Assembly: GCA_900544715.1 (NCBI GenBank)
Contig: UQWL01000009.1
Location: forward strand, 43,284 to 107,283
DNA from: an uncultured Oscillospiraceae bacterium
Lineage (GTDB): Bacteria; Bacillota; Clostridia; Oscillospirales; Acutalibacteraceae
Direction: 5' to 3'
Length of the DNA: 64,000 nucleotides
Every line of letters begins with the position of its first letter. Positions within the stretch are counted from its first letter, which is position 1. The position numbers and the translations under genes were made by a program. This document shows, in pieces, positions 53,505-63,002 of this stretch. The notes beneath the pieces were generated by a model, which saw only the letters and a list, made by a program, of their open reading frames with translations, made no database searches and had not been told where the DNA came from.

Positions 53505-55994
53505 TTAGCGGTCAGCCAAGGGGAGGCGTACGGTGACCTTAAATAAATCGCCATCCATTGTAATTTCCAGCGTACCGCTCTGCAATTCACACAAGCTCTG
53601 TGCGATCGACAGGCCCAATCCGCTGCCCTCCGTGCTTCTGGCAGCATCCCCGCGCACAAAGCGCTGTGTAAGCTGCTCTACCGGAACATCGAGCGGTTCG
53701 CGGGATACATTCTTGATTGAGAAAACACCTCTACCGTTTTCCTCACCAACCTCAATATAAACCCTTGTGCCAGCCAGCGCATATTTTTTTACATTGCTGA
53801 TTAAATTATCGATAATCCGCCAGGTTTTTTGACTGTCCGCAAAGAGGATGGGCTCCTGCTCCGGCTGATTCAGCCGCACATCCAACCCTGCTGCCTCCAG
53901 CGCATCCGCATTCTCCCCCATCGCCTGCATGGCAAGCTCATAGAGGTTTACCTTGACGAAATGGAGCTGCACATTGCCTGTGGTGGCCTTGGAGGCCTCC
54001 ACCAAATCTTCAATCAAATGCTTGAGCCGCTCGCTCTTCTCCTCCAGCACGCCGATGTATTCCCGCGCCGTCTCATCGGAGATTTCGCACTTTTTCAGCA
54101 GATCCACATAGTTGACGATTGCCGTCAGCGGCGTTTTTAAATCATGTGAAACATTGGTGATGAGCTCTGTTTTCATGTGCTCGCCCTTGATCGCCTCATC
54201 CACCGCAGTGCGCATTCCATCCTGCATGCCGACAATATCCTCCCCGAATTTGCGCAGAAGCTTCGGCATTTTGGCCGGGTCCAGCGGGTAGCTCAGATCG
54301 CCCTGCCGCGTTTTGGAAACGGCTGTCATCATTTCATCCAGCGCAATTACACTTTTCCAGAATAAAATTAGGGCAATCAGATTAAATCCCGCTGTTATGG
54401 AGCCAAAAAACAAAAAGGCAAGGGGGCTCCCTCCATATGAAGCGTCTCGCAGGGTAAGGCCCGTCAGAGCCATAAGGATTACGTTGCCCAACAGATACCC
54501 AATAAATAAAAACAGAATCGACGTGCGCAGGTTTTCCATCCGGTGATTCGGGATTGCATGCGCTTTGATATCCTCTTTGATATTGTGAAGCGCTGTTCGA
54601 AAGCGTTTCCAACTTTTCTTCAGAAAGCGGAAGAATTTCACGATCAGCGTGTTGCGCCAGAACTGCCTGCGTTTCACATTTCGCGCGACGCTCGTCAGCC
54701 ATTCGAGCAATACGCCGCCTGCCCCCATTGCACAGCCGACTCCGGCCAGCATCAGGAGCTTCTGAAATCCCTGTGTGGCATCTAATATCTGGGCCGGAAG
54801 GCCAGCCGCCGCGGCAAGGCCTAAAATCACCAGCGATCCTGAAAGCAGCAGATGGAGATCGTTGGGGATTCGATCCGTCCACAACAGGGTGATCTCTTCT
54901 GTCTCTGCGCGGTGACCGCCTGCAACGGTCAGGTAGACGGCGCATAGCACATAAACCAGCAGGCAGATTGCGGTCATTGCTAACGCGACGGGCAGATTGT
55001 TTTTTGCTTGCTGAAAATCTCGATTGAGCGTATAATAAATATCCGGTTTTTCATCCAATCCCTTGGGCAAAAGCTCGTCATTCAAGGCAATATAAACATC
55101 CCATCCATTTTTGACGAATTCCTTTTCATAAAGCGTGATCCGGTCGTTGTATTGATTGAACCAATCGCTGATACGGATGGTCATATAATCATAGCTGCTC
55201 ATCCACTGGGTCTGATTCACTACGCGCTCGCCACTGTGATAGCCCGCATCGTTGGTGTAGGTTTCATTCCATTGATATTGCTCCACAAGCTTTCGGAAGT
55301 CCGTACTTTTTGGATCAATTTTTTGAAAATTTGTGAACACCTCACCCGTCTTGCGATTCACCAATGCATAGTGTAGGTTGGAAAGGCCTTCCAACTCTTC
55401 CTTTGCCTTTCGGTAATCCTCCTCAAAGCTCCCTCGCAGGGATCTCAACTGTGCTTCATATTCCTGCAGGCACTGATCACGGATTTCCTTCTCTTCCTCC
55501 GCGCTCAGTGTAATTTGGGGCTCTGTGGTTGCGTCCGGTGTATTCGGCTGCGTTGGGAGCACCGTCGTTTCGGGCGGAGCCACCTCTTCGCCGTTTTCAT
55601 GACGGCCTGGCAGCATTCCCAGGAGCTCTTGCTCTTTTCCTTTACGGGCATCTTCCAGCTTCTCCTGAAGAGTTGCTTCATATTGCTCCTTTAAAAGCGC
55701 CTCTTGTTTCTTCAGCGATTCTCCGCTACGCATCTCTGCCTCAGAGCCATAGACGAACAGCATCTGTTTGATATAATAGAGCTCCCAGGCCAACTGTTCC
55801 TGAAACGCATTGCTCGCAGTAAAATCGCTTTGGTTCTCAAAAAGCAAGGAATCCAACGAGCCGCCCAGAGCCTCCGTTAATGTAACTGCCCGATAGATCG
55901 ACACAGTCATTCCGCCCGCTGTAGCCAGCGCAAGCAATACTGCACAAACCTTAAGCCATTTCGCCTTAAGGAAGCTTTTCGATTTTATACCCAA
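53505..55994 (-). CDS. sensor histidine kinase with large extracytoplasmic coiled-coil region
   Basis: An 829-residue membrane kinase. The first membrane helix is near residues 15-32. About 300 outside residues follow, with long charged helices (LKKQEALLKEQYEATLQEK) and a small sensor-like patch (LHYALVNRKTGEVFTN). Five more membrane helices lie between about 335 and 560, then a HAMP-like stretch. HisKA phospho-site HDLKTPLT falls in TNVSHDLKTPLTAI (near residue 635), N-box NLISNVKKYA, G-box GSGLGLSIAQSL. TTG is the start, with AAGGTGG upstream, overlapping the regulator gene by 29 bases. The signal is unknown; envelope stress is a guess. Confidence 0.92.
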   Translation of the reverse strand: MGIKSKSFLKAKWLKVCAVLLALATAGGMTVSIYRAVTLTEALGGSLDSLLFENQSDFTASNAFQEQLAWELYYIKQMLFVYGSEAEMRSGESLKKQEALLKEQYEATLQEKLEDARKGKEQELLGMLPGRHENGEEVAPPETTVLPTQPNTPDATTEPQITLSAEEEKEIRDQCLQEYEAQLRSLRGSFEEDYRKAKEELEGLSNLHYALVNRKTGEVFTNFQKIDPKSTDFRKLVEQYQWNETYTNDAGYHSGERVVNQTQWMSSYDYMTIRISDWFNQYNDRITLYEKEFVKNGWDVYIALNDELLPKGLDEKPDIYYTLNRDFQQAKNNLPVALAMTAICLLVYVLCAVYLTVAGGHRAETEEITLLWTDRIPNDLHLLLSGSLVILGLAAAAGLPAQILDATQGFQKLLMLAGVGCAMGAGGVLLEWLTSVARNVKRRQFWRNTLIVKFFRFLKKSWKRFRTALHNIKEDIKAHAIPNHRMENLRTSILFLFIGYLLGNVILMALTGLTLRDASYGGSPLAFLFFGSITAGFNLIALILFWKSVIALDEMMTAVSKTRQGDLSYPLDPAKMPKLLRKFGEDIVGMQDGMRTAVDEAIKGEHMKTELITNVSHDLKTPLTAIVNYVDLLKKCEISDETAREYIGVLEEKSERLKHLIEDLVEASKATTGNVQLHFVKVNLYELAMQAMGENADALEAAGLDVRLNQPEQEPILFADSQKTWRIIDNLISNVKKYALAGTRVYIEVGEENGRGVFSIKNVSREPLDVPVEQLTQRFVRGDAARSTEGSGLGLSIAQSLCELQSGTLEITMDGDLFKVTVRLPLADR

Positions 55995-56658
55995 TGCCCC
56001 ACACCACCTTTAAATACTTTGGTTCCTTTGGATTGATTTCAATTTTCTCACGGATGCGACGGATATGCACCGTAACCGTTTTTTCACTAGAATAGGAAGG
56101 TTCATTCCACACCGCCTCATAAATCTGCTGCGTCGAGAGCACATGGCCAAGATTGCGCATCAGGTATTCCACAATGCCGTATTCCCGCGCCGTCAGCCGG
56201 ACGGGCTCTCCATCAAGCGTCAATTCCTTGGCAACCGTGTCAAGCGCAAGGCCGCCGGTGACAATCACGCCCTCCTTCGACTCAATACTGCCCAGCCGCA
56301 CATAGCGCCTGATTTGGGATTTCACGCGCGCCATCAGCTCCAGCGGATTAAAGGGCTTTGTCACATAATCGTCCGCGCCAAAGCTCAGGCCGGTGATTTT
56401 ATCCGTATCCTCGCTTTTCGCGGAGAGCAGGATGATCGGAAAATTATGCTTTTCCCGCATTTTTAACGTTGCGGTCAGGCCGTCGATATTCGGCATCATG
56501 ATATCCAGAATCGCACAGTGAATCTCCGTATTTTCCACGGCATTGAGCGCCTCCTGCCCATTCATTGCGCGAATGGTATGATAGCCCTCCAGATTCAGGT
56601 AGATTTCCACAGAATCCAGAATCGCCTTATCGTCATCGCAGACCAGAATATTATACAT
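55966..56658 (-). CDS. OmpR/PhoB-family response regulator
   Basis: A 230-residue DNA-binding regulator. The receiver domain has the acidic pair DDD near residue 8, phospho-aspartate in LDIMMPNIDG (near 53) and the lysine of KPFNPLEL (near 101). The winged-helix output domain ends VVWGIGYKIEKL. GGGAGG precedes the ATG. It is the first gene of the pair with the kinase downstream; their overlap implies translational coupling. Confidence 0.95.
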   Translation of the reverse strand: MYNILVCDDDKAILDSVEIYLNLEGYHTIRAMNGQEALNAVENTEIHCAILDIMMPNIDGLTATLKMREKHNFPIILLSAKSEDTDKITGLSFGADDYVTKPFNPLELMARVKSQIRRYVRLGSIESKEGVIVTGGLALDTVAKELTLDGEPVRLTAREYGIVEYLMRNLGHVLSTQQIYEAVWNEPSYSSEKTVTVHIRRIREKIEINPKEPKYLKVVWGIGYKIEKLP

Positions 56659-56724
56659 ACAACTGTTTCCTCCCGTTTCCTTCTGGTATTTTAATCAGGG
56701 TTCTTTTTAAAAAGCATCCCTTTT

Positions 56725-56752
56725 AGTATACCAGAGCCCCCATGAAAAGCAA
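56725..56752 (-). promoter_or_regulatory. possible promoter of the two-component operon
   Basis: TTGCTT-16-TATACT on the minus strand, overlapping the tail of the ABC transporter terminator. Confidence 0.45.
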
Positions 56753-56796
56753 ACAATCACCTGCCTTCCTTTTCTTAGGATAGCAGGCGATTGTTA
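56744..56796 (-). terminator. terminator of the ABC transporter gene
   Basis: A 13-bp stem AACAATCGCCTGC and partner with one G-T pair, then TTTGCTTTTC on the minus strand. Confidence 0.65.
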
Positions 56797-56883
56797 CATT
56801 TCAGGCGGGGAATTTCTTACGAAAACCTTACAATTCTTCTTCTTTTCCACTATGCGACCACATACGCCAAAACAAAGCCTATT

Positions 56884-58614
56884 CTAGGGGCGGAATTGGT
56901 AGCGATATAGCTGCGCATAGATGCCATCCTGCGCCAAAAGGGAATCGTGCGTGCCGCGTTCCTGAACGCCCTCATCCGTAAATACAATAATCTCATCGGC
57001 ATTTTTGATGGTGGAAAGCCGGTGCGCAACGATCAAAGAGGTTCTTCCACGCGATAATTCCTCCAAGGATTCCTGAATCAGCATTTCCGTTGCATTATCC
57101 AATGCAGAGGTCGCCTCATCCAAAATTAAAATCGATGGATTTTTTAAAAAGACCCGCGCAATGGAAATGCGCTGCTTCTGCCCGCCGGAAAGCTTCACGC
57201 CCCGCTCCCCGATATAGGTATCGTATCCCTCCGGGAGCGACATAATATAATCATGAATATTCGCCTTTTTTGCCGCCGCGATCAGTTCCTCCTGCGATGC
57301 GTCTAAATTGCCGTATGCGATATTTTCCCGGATCGTCCCTGTAAAAAGGAACACGTCCTGCGCGACTATGCCGATATTCCGGCGCAGGGAGGTGCGGGTC
57401 ATCTTTGTGATATCCTGCCCGTCGATCAAAATCCGGCCTTCGCTCACCTCATAAAAGCGGGGGATCAGATGGCAGAGCGTCGTCTTCCCACCGCCGGAAG
57501 GCCCGACCAACGCAACCGTTTTACCCTGCTCGATGTGCAGTGACAAATCCTGAATGATATACCGGCCGCTTCCCTCCCCCTCTTCCCCTTCATATTGGAA
57601 GCTGACGTGGTCAAAATCAATGGCCCCGTCAAGCTGACGCGCATCCACGGCATTGGGCTCCTCCGCCTCCTCCTGCTGCGCCATCAGCTCCTCAAAGCGT
57701 TGGAAACCGGTGATGCCATTCTGATACTGCTCAAAAAAAGCGACAAAACGCTTAATGGGGTTTAAAAACGAACTGACATACAGCAGATAGGCCGCAAACT
57801 CCCCCGCGTTGATCCGATCCTGAAAGAAAAAGAGGCCCCCCGCAACCAGCACCAGCAAATAGAGCACATCCGTAAACAAGGTGCTTCCGGTGGTAAACAC
57901 CGCCATGATTTTATAAGCTGCGCCGCGGGCCGCCACAAAGCGCTGGTTTTGCCGGTCGAATTTCTGCGTTTCATGCTCCGCCCCCGTATAGGCGCGGGTC
58001 ACGCGAATCCCGGCGATGGAATTCTCCAGCCCTGCGTTCACCTCCGCGATCTCCTCACGCGATTTGGTAAAGGCCGCCTTCATATTTTTGCGCAGCCGCA
58101 TAGAGAAATAGATGATGAAGGGAAGCGTCAGAAAAATAATCAGCGTCAGCGGCACATTGATCGTGCAGAGGATCACAAAGGAGGCCACCAGCATAACCAG
58201 AGATAAAAACAAATCCTCCGGCCCATGGTGGGCGAGCTCTGAGATATCCATCAGGTCGTTGATAATGCGGGACATAATGCTGCCCGTCTTATTTTCATCA
58301 TAAAAAGAAAACGGCAGCTTTTGCAGCCTGCGGAACACATCCCTGCGCATATCCGCCTGCATCCTGACCCCTACAATATGCCCATAGTAGTTCACAAAAT
58401 AATTAAACCCGGCCTTGAGCAGATAAATCCCCAATAATACCGCCGACCAAATCAGCAGCAGCCGCAGATTTTTATCCGGCACATACTCATTGATGATATT
58501 TTTTGCGATCATGGGGTAAAATAGGTCGCACACAGCAAGCAGAAACGCAAAAAACAAATCGGCAAAAAAGAGCTTGCGGTGCGGCTTATAATAAGCGATA
58601 AAACGGCGAAGCAT
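56884..58614 (-). CDS. ABC exporter half-transporter (membrane-ATPase fusion)
   Basis: A 576-residue protein. Six membrane helices fill residues 1-310. The ATPase domain has Walker A GPSGGGKTT (near residue 370), signature LSGGQKQR, Walker B ILILDEATSALD, and H-loop VAHRLST. It is homodimeric or pairs with another half; substrates of this MsbA/LmrA-like class are lipids, drugs or peptides. The ATG at 58614 has GGAGAAGGAAGAG upstream; an in-frame extension of 33 codons is rejected. No partner is adjacent. Confidence 0.93.
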   Translation of the reverse strand: MLRRFIAYYKPHRKLFFADLFFAFLLAVCDLFYPMIAKNIINEYVPDKNLRLLLIWSAVLLGIYLLKAGFNYFVNYYGHIVGVRMQADMRRDVFRRLQKLPFSFYDENKTGSIMSRIINDLMDISELAHHGPEDLFLSLVMLVASFVILCTINVPLTLIIFLTLPFIIYFSMRLRKNMKAAFTKSREEIAEVNAGLENSIAGIRVTRAYTGAEHETQKFDRQNQRFVAARGAAYKIMAVFTTGSTLFTDVLYLLVLVAGGLFFFQDRINAGEFAAYLLYVSSFLNPIKRFVAFFEQYQNGITGFQRFEELMAQQEEAEEPNAVDARQLDGAIDFDHVSFQYEGEEGEGSGRYIIQDLSLHIEQGKTVALVGPSGGGKTTLCHLIPRFYEVSEGRILIDGQDITKMTRTSLRRNIGIVAQDVFLFTGTIRENIAYGNLDASQEELIAAAKKANIHDYIMSLPEGYDTYIGERGVKLSGGQKQRISIARVFLKNPSILILDEATSALDNATEMLIQESLEELSRGRTSLIVAHRLSTIKNADEIIVFTDEGVQERGTHDSLLAQDGIYAQLYRYQFRP

Positions 58615-58716
58615 CTCTTCCTTCTCCCCTTCCTTGATACAAATTAAAATTAGGGTAACATGGATTCGATGAAAATTCAACCGCCCGATTGGGGGAAACT
58701 TCTCCTTTGCCAATAC

Positions 58717-58745
58717 TCGACGTGTTTTGCAATTCGTGCTATACT
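58717..58745 (+). promoter_or_regulatory. possible promoter of mnmE-mnmG-rsmG
   Basis: TCGACG-17-TATACT, about 80 bases before mnmE. Confidence 0.4.
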
Positions 58746-58825
58746 GAATCAGGCATCAGGCGGCCAGCCATCCGACGCCGCCCCTTCTGCCTTTTCCTTA
58801 TATATAGAACCCGGGAGGGATTTTT

Positions 58826-60190
58826 TTGAACCATACAATCGCCGCCATCGCTACACCGCAGGCCGCGGGAGGGATCGGCGTGATCCGGATTTCCGGGCCA
58901 GGGGCCATTGAGATTGCAGACGCAGTCTTCGATGCTGCAAGCGGGCAGGCTCTGACGGAATCAAAGGGCTACCGTGCGCATTTCGGTCGAATTTTCAACG
59001 AAAATGGGCCGGTCGATGAGGCCATTGCCCTTGTTTTCCGCGCGCCGCACAGCTATACGGGGGAGGATGTGGTGGAGCTCTCCTGCCACGGTGGGTTGTT
59101 TTTGCTTCAACAGGCGCTTCGCGCGGTTTTTCAGGCAGGTGCAAGCCCGGCAGCTGCGGGCGAATTCACACGCCGGGCTTTTCTGAACGGCAAAATGGAT
59201 CTAACACAGGCGGAATCCGTGATGGGGCTCATCGGTGCACAGGGCAGCCAGGCCGCCCGTGCCGCGCTGAGCGCGCACGATGGAGCGCTCAGCCGTGAAA
59301 TCCGCGCGGTTTCCCAATCCTTATTAAAAAATGCCGCGCATATGGCCGCCTGGGCGGACTACCCGGAGGAGGAACTGCCGGAGCTGGACGTTACCTCCCT
59401 GAACCTTGATTTTACACAGGCACACCAGCGGCTCTCTACCCTTTTGGCTCGATTTGATACCGGGCGCGCGGTGATGCAGGGTGTTGATACCGTGATCTGC
59501 GGCCGCCCCAATGTGGGAAAGTCCACGCTGATGAACCTGCTCACCGGAGGGGAACGCTCTATCGTCACCTCTTATGCGGGCACCACGCGGGATATCGTGG
59601 AGGAAACGGTGCGTCTCGGCAGCCTTGTGTTGCACCTGGCGGATACGGCCGGCCTGCGGGCAACGGACGATCCGGTGGAGCAAATCGGCGTTACGCGCGC
59701 ACGGGAGCGATTGGAGCGCGCACAGCTGATTTTTGCCGTATTCGATGCAGGGGAACCTTTGGATGAGGAAGATCTACGCCTGCTCGATGCGTGCCATGGC
59801 CGCCCCTGTATTGCAGTCATCAATAAATCGGATCTTTCCCAACGGCTGGATGCCGGGCGTGTAAAGCGGATGATTCCGGAAACCGTTTTTATTTCCGCCG
59901 CGCAGGGGGAAGGTTATGACGCACTTTCTGCCGCCGCTGCCCGCGTGTTGGGAACACGGGATTTTGACCCCGCGGCCCCCCTGCTCGCAACGGAGCGCCA
60001 GCGGGCCTGCTGCCTTCAGGCGCTCTCCTGTTTGGAGCAGGCGCTTGAGGCAATCGATATGGGCATGACGCTCGATGCTGTAACCGTGTGTATTGATGGC
60101 GCGCTCTCCGCCCTGCTGGAATTGACGGGAGAAAAGGCAAACGAAGCGATTGTAGATGAAGTTTTTTCAACCTTTTGTGTTGGAAAATAA
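58826..60190 (+). CDS. mnmE: tRNA uridine modification GTPase MnmE
   Basis: With MnmG makes carboxymethylaminomethyl-uridine at tRNA position 34. It has 454 residues. The N-terminal folate-binding domain starts TIAAIATPQAAGGIGVIRISG. The G-domain has GRPNVGKST (near residue 229), DTAGLR and NKSD. The C-terminus is CVGK, the conserved cysteine motif of the family. The start is TTG, with GGGAGG eight bases upstream. It begins mnmE-mnmG-rsmG. Confidence 0.96.
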   Translation: MNHTIAAIATPQAAGGIGVIRISGPGAIEIADAVFDAASGQALTESKGYRAHFGRIFNENGPVDEAIALVFRAPHSYTGEDVVELSCHGGLFLLQQALRAVFQAGASPAAAGEFTRRAFLNGKMDLTQAESVMGLIGAQGSQAARAALSAHDGALSREIRAVSQSLLKNAAHMAAWADYPEEELPELDVTSLNLDFTQAHQRLSTLLARFDTGRAVMQGVDTVICGRPNVGKSTLMNLLTGGERSIVTSYAGTTRDIVEETVRLGSLVLHLADTAGLRATDDPVEQIGVTRARERLERAQLIFAVFDAGEPLDEEDLRLLDACHGRPCIAVINKSDLSQRLDAGRVKRMIPETVFISAAQGEGYDALSAAAARVLGTRDFDPAAPLLATERQRACCLQALSCLEQALEAIDMGMTLDAVTVCIDGALSALLELTGEKANEAIVDEVFSTFCVGK

Positions 60191-60229
60191 CAAATATATT
60201 TATATTTTCCTTTTTGTGGAGGAGTTTCT

Positions 60230-62176
60230 TTGGAATATTTTGCAGATACCTTTGATATTGCCGTGATTGGTGCAGGCCACGCTGGGATTGAAGCGGGCCT
60301 CGCGGCGGCAAGGCTCGGCTGTAAAACGGCCGTTTTTACCATGAATTTGGATTGGGTGGGCAATATGGCCTGCAACCCTTCCATCGGTGGCACTTCAAAA
60401 GGCCATTTGGTGCGTGAAATCGATGCGCTCGGCGGCGAAATGGGGCGCGCGGCGGATGCAAACACCTTACAGAGCCGGATGCTCAATGTTGGAAAGGGCC
60501 CTGCCGTTCACAGCCTGCGCGCACAGATTGACCGGCGCGCCTACACTGCCTATATGAAGCATTGCTTGGAGCGGCAGGAGCGTCTCTTTTTGAAACAGGC
60601 GGAGATTATCTCCCTGACCAGAGCGACTGCTACGGCGGAAACGCCTGCCATCTGGAAATTAAAAACGCGGCTGGAGGCCATCTATCATGCCAAGGCCGTT
60701 ATCCTGGCAACCGGGACCTTTTTGGCCGGGCGCGTTTATGTGGGCGACTGCTCCTATGAAAGCGGGCCAGACGGAATGTTCCCTGCTACAGAACTCGCAA
60801 AATCTTTAAAGGAGCTGGGCATTCCCACCCGGCGCTTTAAAACCGGCACGCCCTCCCGGGTGAACCGGCGGAGCGTCGATTTTGCAGAGTTGGAGCCACA
60901 GCCGGGCGATGAACATACCGTGCCCTTCTCCTTTGCCACAACGCAGCCGGTTCAAAACAGCGCGCTCTGCTACATCACCTATACCAACTCTGATACCAAG
61001 CAGATCATTTTGGAGAACCTGCACCGATCCCCTCTTTACGGCGGCAAAATTGAAGGCGTTGGGCCGCGCTACTGCCCCAGCATCGAGGATAAAATTGTTC
61101 GCTTTGCGGATAAGGAACGCCACCAAATTTTTATTGAGCCCTGCGGCGCACAAACGGAGGAGCTCTATTTGCAGGGGCTTTCCTCCTCCCTGCCCGAGGA
61201 TGTTCAGCTCAAATTTTTGCACAGTATCCCCGGCCTGACCCATTGCGAGGTAATGCGCAGCGCCTATGCGATTGAATATGACTGTGTGGACCCACTTGCC
61301 TTGCGGCCAACGCTGGAGTTTTTGGATTTGGAGGGGCTCTACGGCGCCGGTCAGTTTAATGGCTCCAGCGGCTATGAGGAGGCCGCCGCACAGGGGCTAA
61401 TCGCGGGCATCAACGCCGCCCGCAGGCTCCAGGGCAAAGCGCCCGTGATTTTAGACCGTGCCTCCTCCTACATCGGCACACTGATCGATGATCTTGTAAC
61501 CAAGGGTTGTTCCGACCCTTACCGGATGATGACCTCTCGCTCGGAATACCGCCTGATCCTGCGGCAGGATAACGCTGACCTACGGCTGACCCCTCTTGGC
61601 TATGAAATCGGGTTGATCGGGGAAGAGCGGTGGCGGCACTTTCAGGAAAAGCGGAGCCTGATTGAAAAAGAACGGAAACGCGCGCAGGAAGCGATCCTCT
61701 CCCCCTCCTCCGCGCTCAACACTCTGCTTGTTTCACGTGAAACATCACCAATTCAAACGGGCGTTCGTTTGAGCGAGCTACTCAAACGCCCCCAACTCAA
61801 CGGTCGCCTCTTAGAACCGTTTGATCCAACACGGCCTGATCTTCCGGATGAAATTTTTGAACAGGTGGAAATTGATCTGAAATATGAAGGCTATATCAAA
61901 CGGCAGCAGGCGCAGATTGATGAAATGCGCCGTTTAGAGGGAAAAAAGCTCCCAGAGGGGATCGACTACCTTTCCATCACCGGCCTGCGGAAGGAAGCGC
62001 AGGAGAAGCTGCAAAAAATCCGCCCGGAAAATGTTGGGCAGGCCTCGCGCATCTCCGGTGTGAGCCCGGCAGATATCTCCGTCCTTTTGATCTATCTCAC
62101 ATCCAGGCAAAAACATAAGGATGCAAACCAAACCGATGCTACGATGCAACAGGAAGGCGGATTTCGTTATGATTGA
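60230..62176 (+). CDS. mnmG: tRNA uridine modification enzyme MnmG
   Basis: FAD-dependent partner of MnmE. It has 648 residues, slightly longer than the usual 620-630. The FAD motif GAGHAGIEAGLAAARLG is near residue 14. GTPSRVNRRSVDF (near 206) and the C-terminal YEGYIKRQQAQI (near 553) are conserved. The start is TTG, with GGAGG seven bases upstream. It contains a 16-bp parS palindrome in the region coding VSRET (near residue 503). Its stop overlaps the rsmG start. Confidence 0.96.
   Translation: MEYFADTFDIAVIGAGHAGIEAGLAAARLGCKTAVFTMNLDWVGNMACNPSIGGTSKGHLVREIDALGGEMGRAADANTLQSRMLNVGKGPAVHSLRAQIDRRAYTAYMKHCLERQERLFLKQAEIISLTRATATAETPAIWKLKTRLEAIYHAKAVILATGTFLAGRVYVGDCSYESGPDGMFPATELAKSLKELGIPTRRFKTGTPSRVNRRSVDFAELEPQPGDEHTVPFSFATTQPVQNSALCYITYTNSDTKQIILENLHRSPLYGGKIEGVGPRYCPSIEDKIVRFADKERHQIFIEPCGAQTEELYLQGLSSSLPEDVQLKFLHSIPGLTHCEVMRSAYAIEYDCVDPLALRPTLEFLDLEGLYGAGQFNGSSGYEEAAAQGLIAGINAARRLQGKAPVILDRASSYIGTLIDDLVTKGCSDPYRMMTSRSEYRLILRQDNADLRLTPLGYEIGLIGEERWRHFQEKRSLIEKERKRAQEAILSPSSALNTLLVSRETSPIQTGVRLSELLKRPQLNGRLLEPFDPTRPDLPDEIFEQVEIDLKYEGYIKRQQAQIDEMRRLEGKKLPEGIDYLSITGLRKEAQEKLQKIRPENVGQASRISGVSPADISVLLIYLTSRQKHKDANQTDATMQQEGGFRYD
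61729..61744. promoter_or_regulatory. parS centromere site
   Basis: TGTTTCACGTGAAACA, a perfect 16-base palindrome, matches the ParB/Spo0J recognition consensus TGTTNCACGTGAAACA at every fixed position. It lies inside mnmG, 1.3 kb before a parB-family gene, as expected for an origin-proximal site. Confidence 0.9.
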
Positions 62177-62882
62177 TGCAGAAAATTTGCGCCGCGGCGC
62201 TGCAAAGTGGGAAGTAGAGTTGGATGCAACCGCATTATCCCGTTTTGACGCCTATGCCGCCCTACTCCTCGAATGGAATCAAAAAATAAACCTTACGGCG
62301 ATCAAGGCCCCGGATGAAATTGTGGCCAAGCATTTCATCGACAGCCTTGCCCTGCTCTCCTTTTTTTCGCCGGGCCAAGACGCGAAAGTGATCGATGTGG
62401 GCACGGGAGCCGGATTTCCAGGCCTTGCGCTCTTGATTGCTCGCCCTGACCTGCAGCTGACGCTCCTGGACAGCACGAAAAAAAAGCTGCTTTTTTTGGA
62501 GCAGGTGCTCTCCTCGTTGGATTTGCGGGCGGAAACACTGCATCAGCGCGCGGAAGAAGCGGGGCAAGATCCTCTCCACCGGGAGCAATTTGATTTGGTT
62601 ACCGCGAGAGCTGTTTCCAACCTGCGCGATCTAAGTGAATATTGCCTCCCCTTTGCCAAGCTGGGTGGTTTTTTTACTCCGCTTAAATCGGGGGATATCG
62701 ATGGAGAGCTCACGCAGGCAAAACCTGCAATTGCCCTTTTGGGAGGTAACTTGGAGCGGTTGGAGCGTTATGAAATCGATTCAGCGGGCAGCCGCAGCCT
62801 ACCAATCATTCAAAAAATATCGCATACTTCGCCAAAATATCCGCGTCCTTCTGCTCAAATTGCCAAAAAGCCGCTGGGATAA
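62169..62882 (+). CDS. rsmG: 16S rRNA m7G527 methyltransferase
   Basis: SAM-dependent methyltransferase acting on 16S rRNA G527. It has 237 residues. NLTAIKAPDEIVAKHFIDSL is the family N-terminal motif, and the SAM site VIDVGTGAGFPGL is near residue 75. VTARAVSNLRDLSEY is also present. The ATG overlaps the end of mnmG by eight bases with GGAAGG upstream, implying coupling. Its loss is known to give low-level streptomycin resistance in other bacteria. Confidence 0.95.
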   Translation: MIDAENLRRGAAKWEVELDATALSRFDAYAALLLEWNQKINLTAIKAPDEIVAKHFIDSLALLSFFSPGQDAKVIDVGTGAGFPGLALLIARPDLQLTLLDSTKKKLLFLEQVLSSLDLRAETLHQRAEEAGQDPLHREQFDLVTARAVSNLRDLSEYCLPFAKLGGFFTPLKSGDIDGELTQAKPAIALLGGNLERLERYEIDSAGSRSLPIIQKISHTSPKYPRPSAQIAKKPLG

Positions 62883-63002
62883 GGGAGAAAAAACGGTTTT
62901 CAGGCTATTTTTACACGATCAAAAAAACTGGACTTTTTTCCTCCTGCCTGATAAGCTTGTCTTGTAAACACGGACAAGCCCAATTAGGAAGGAGGTTTTT
63001 AT

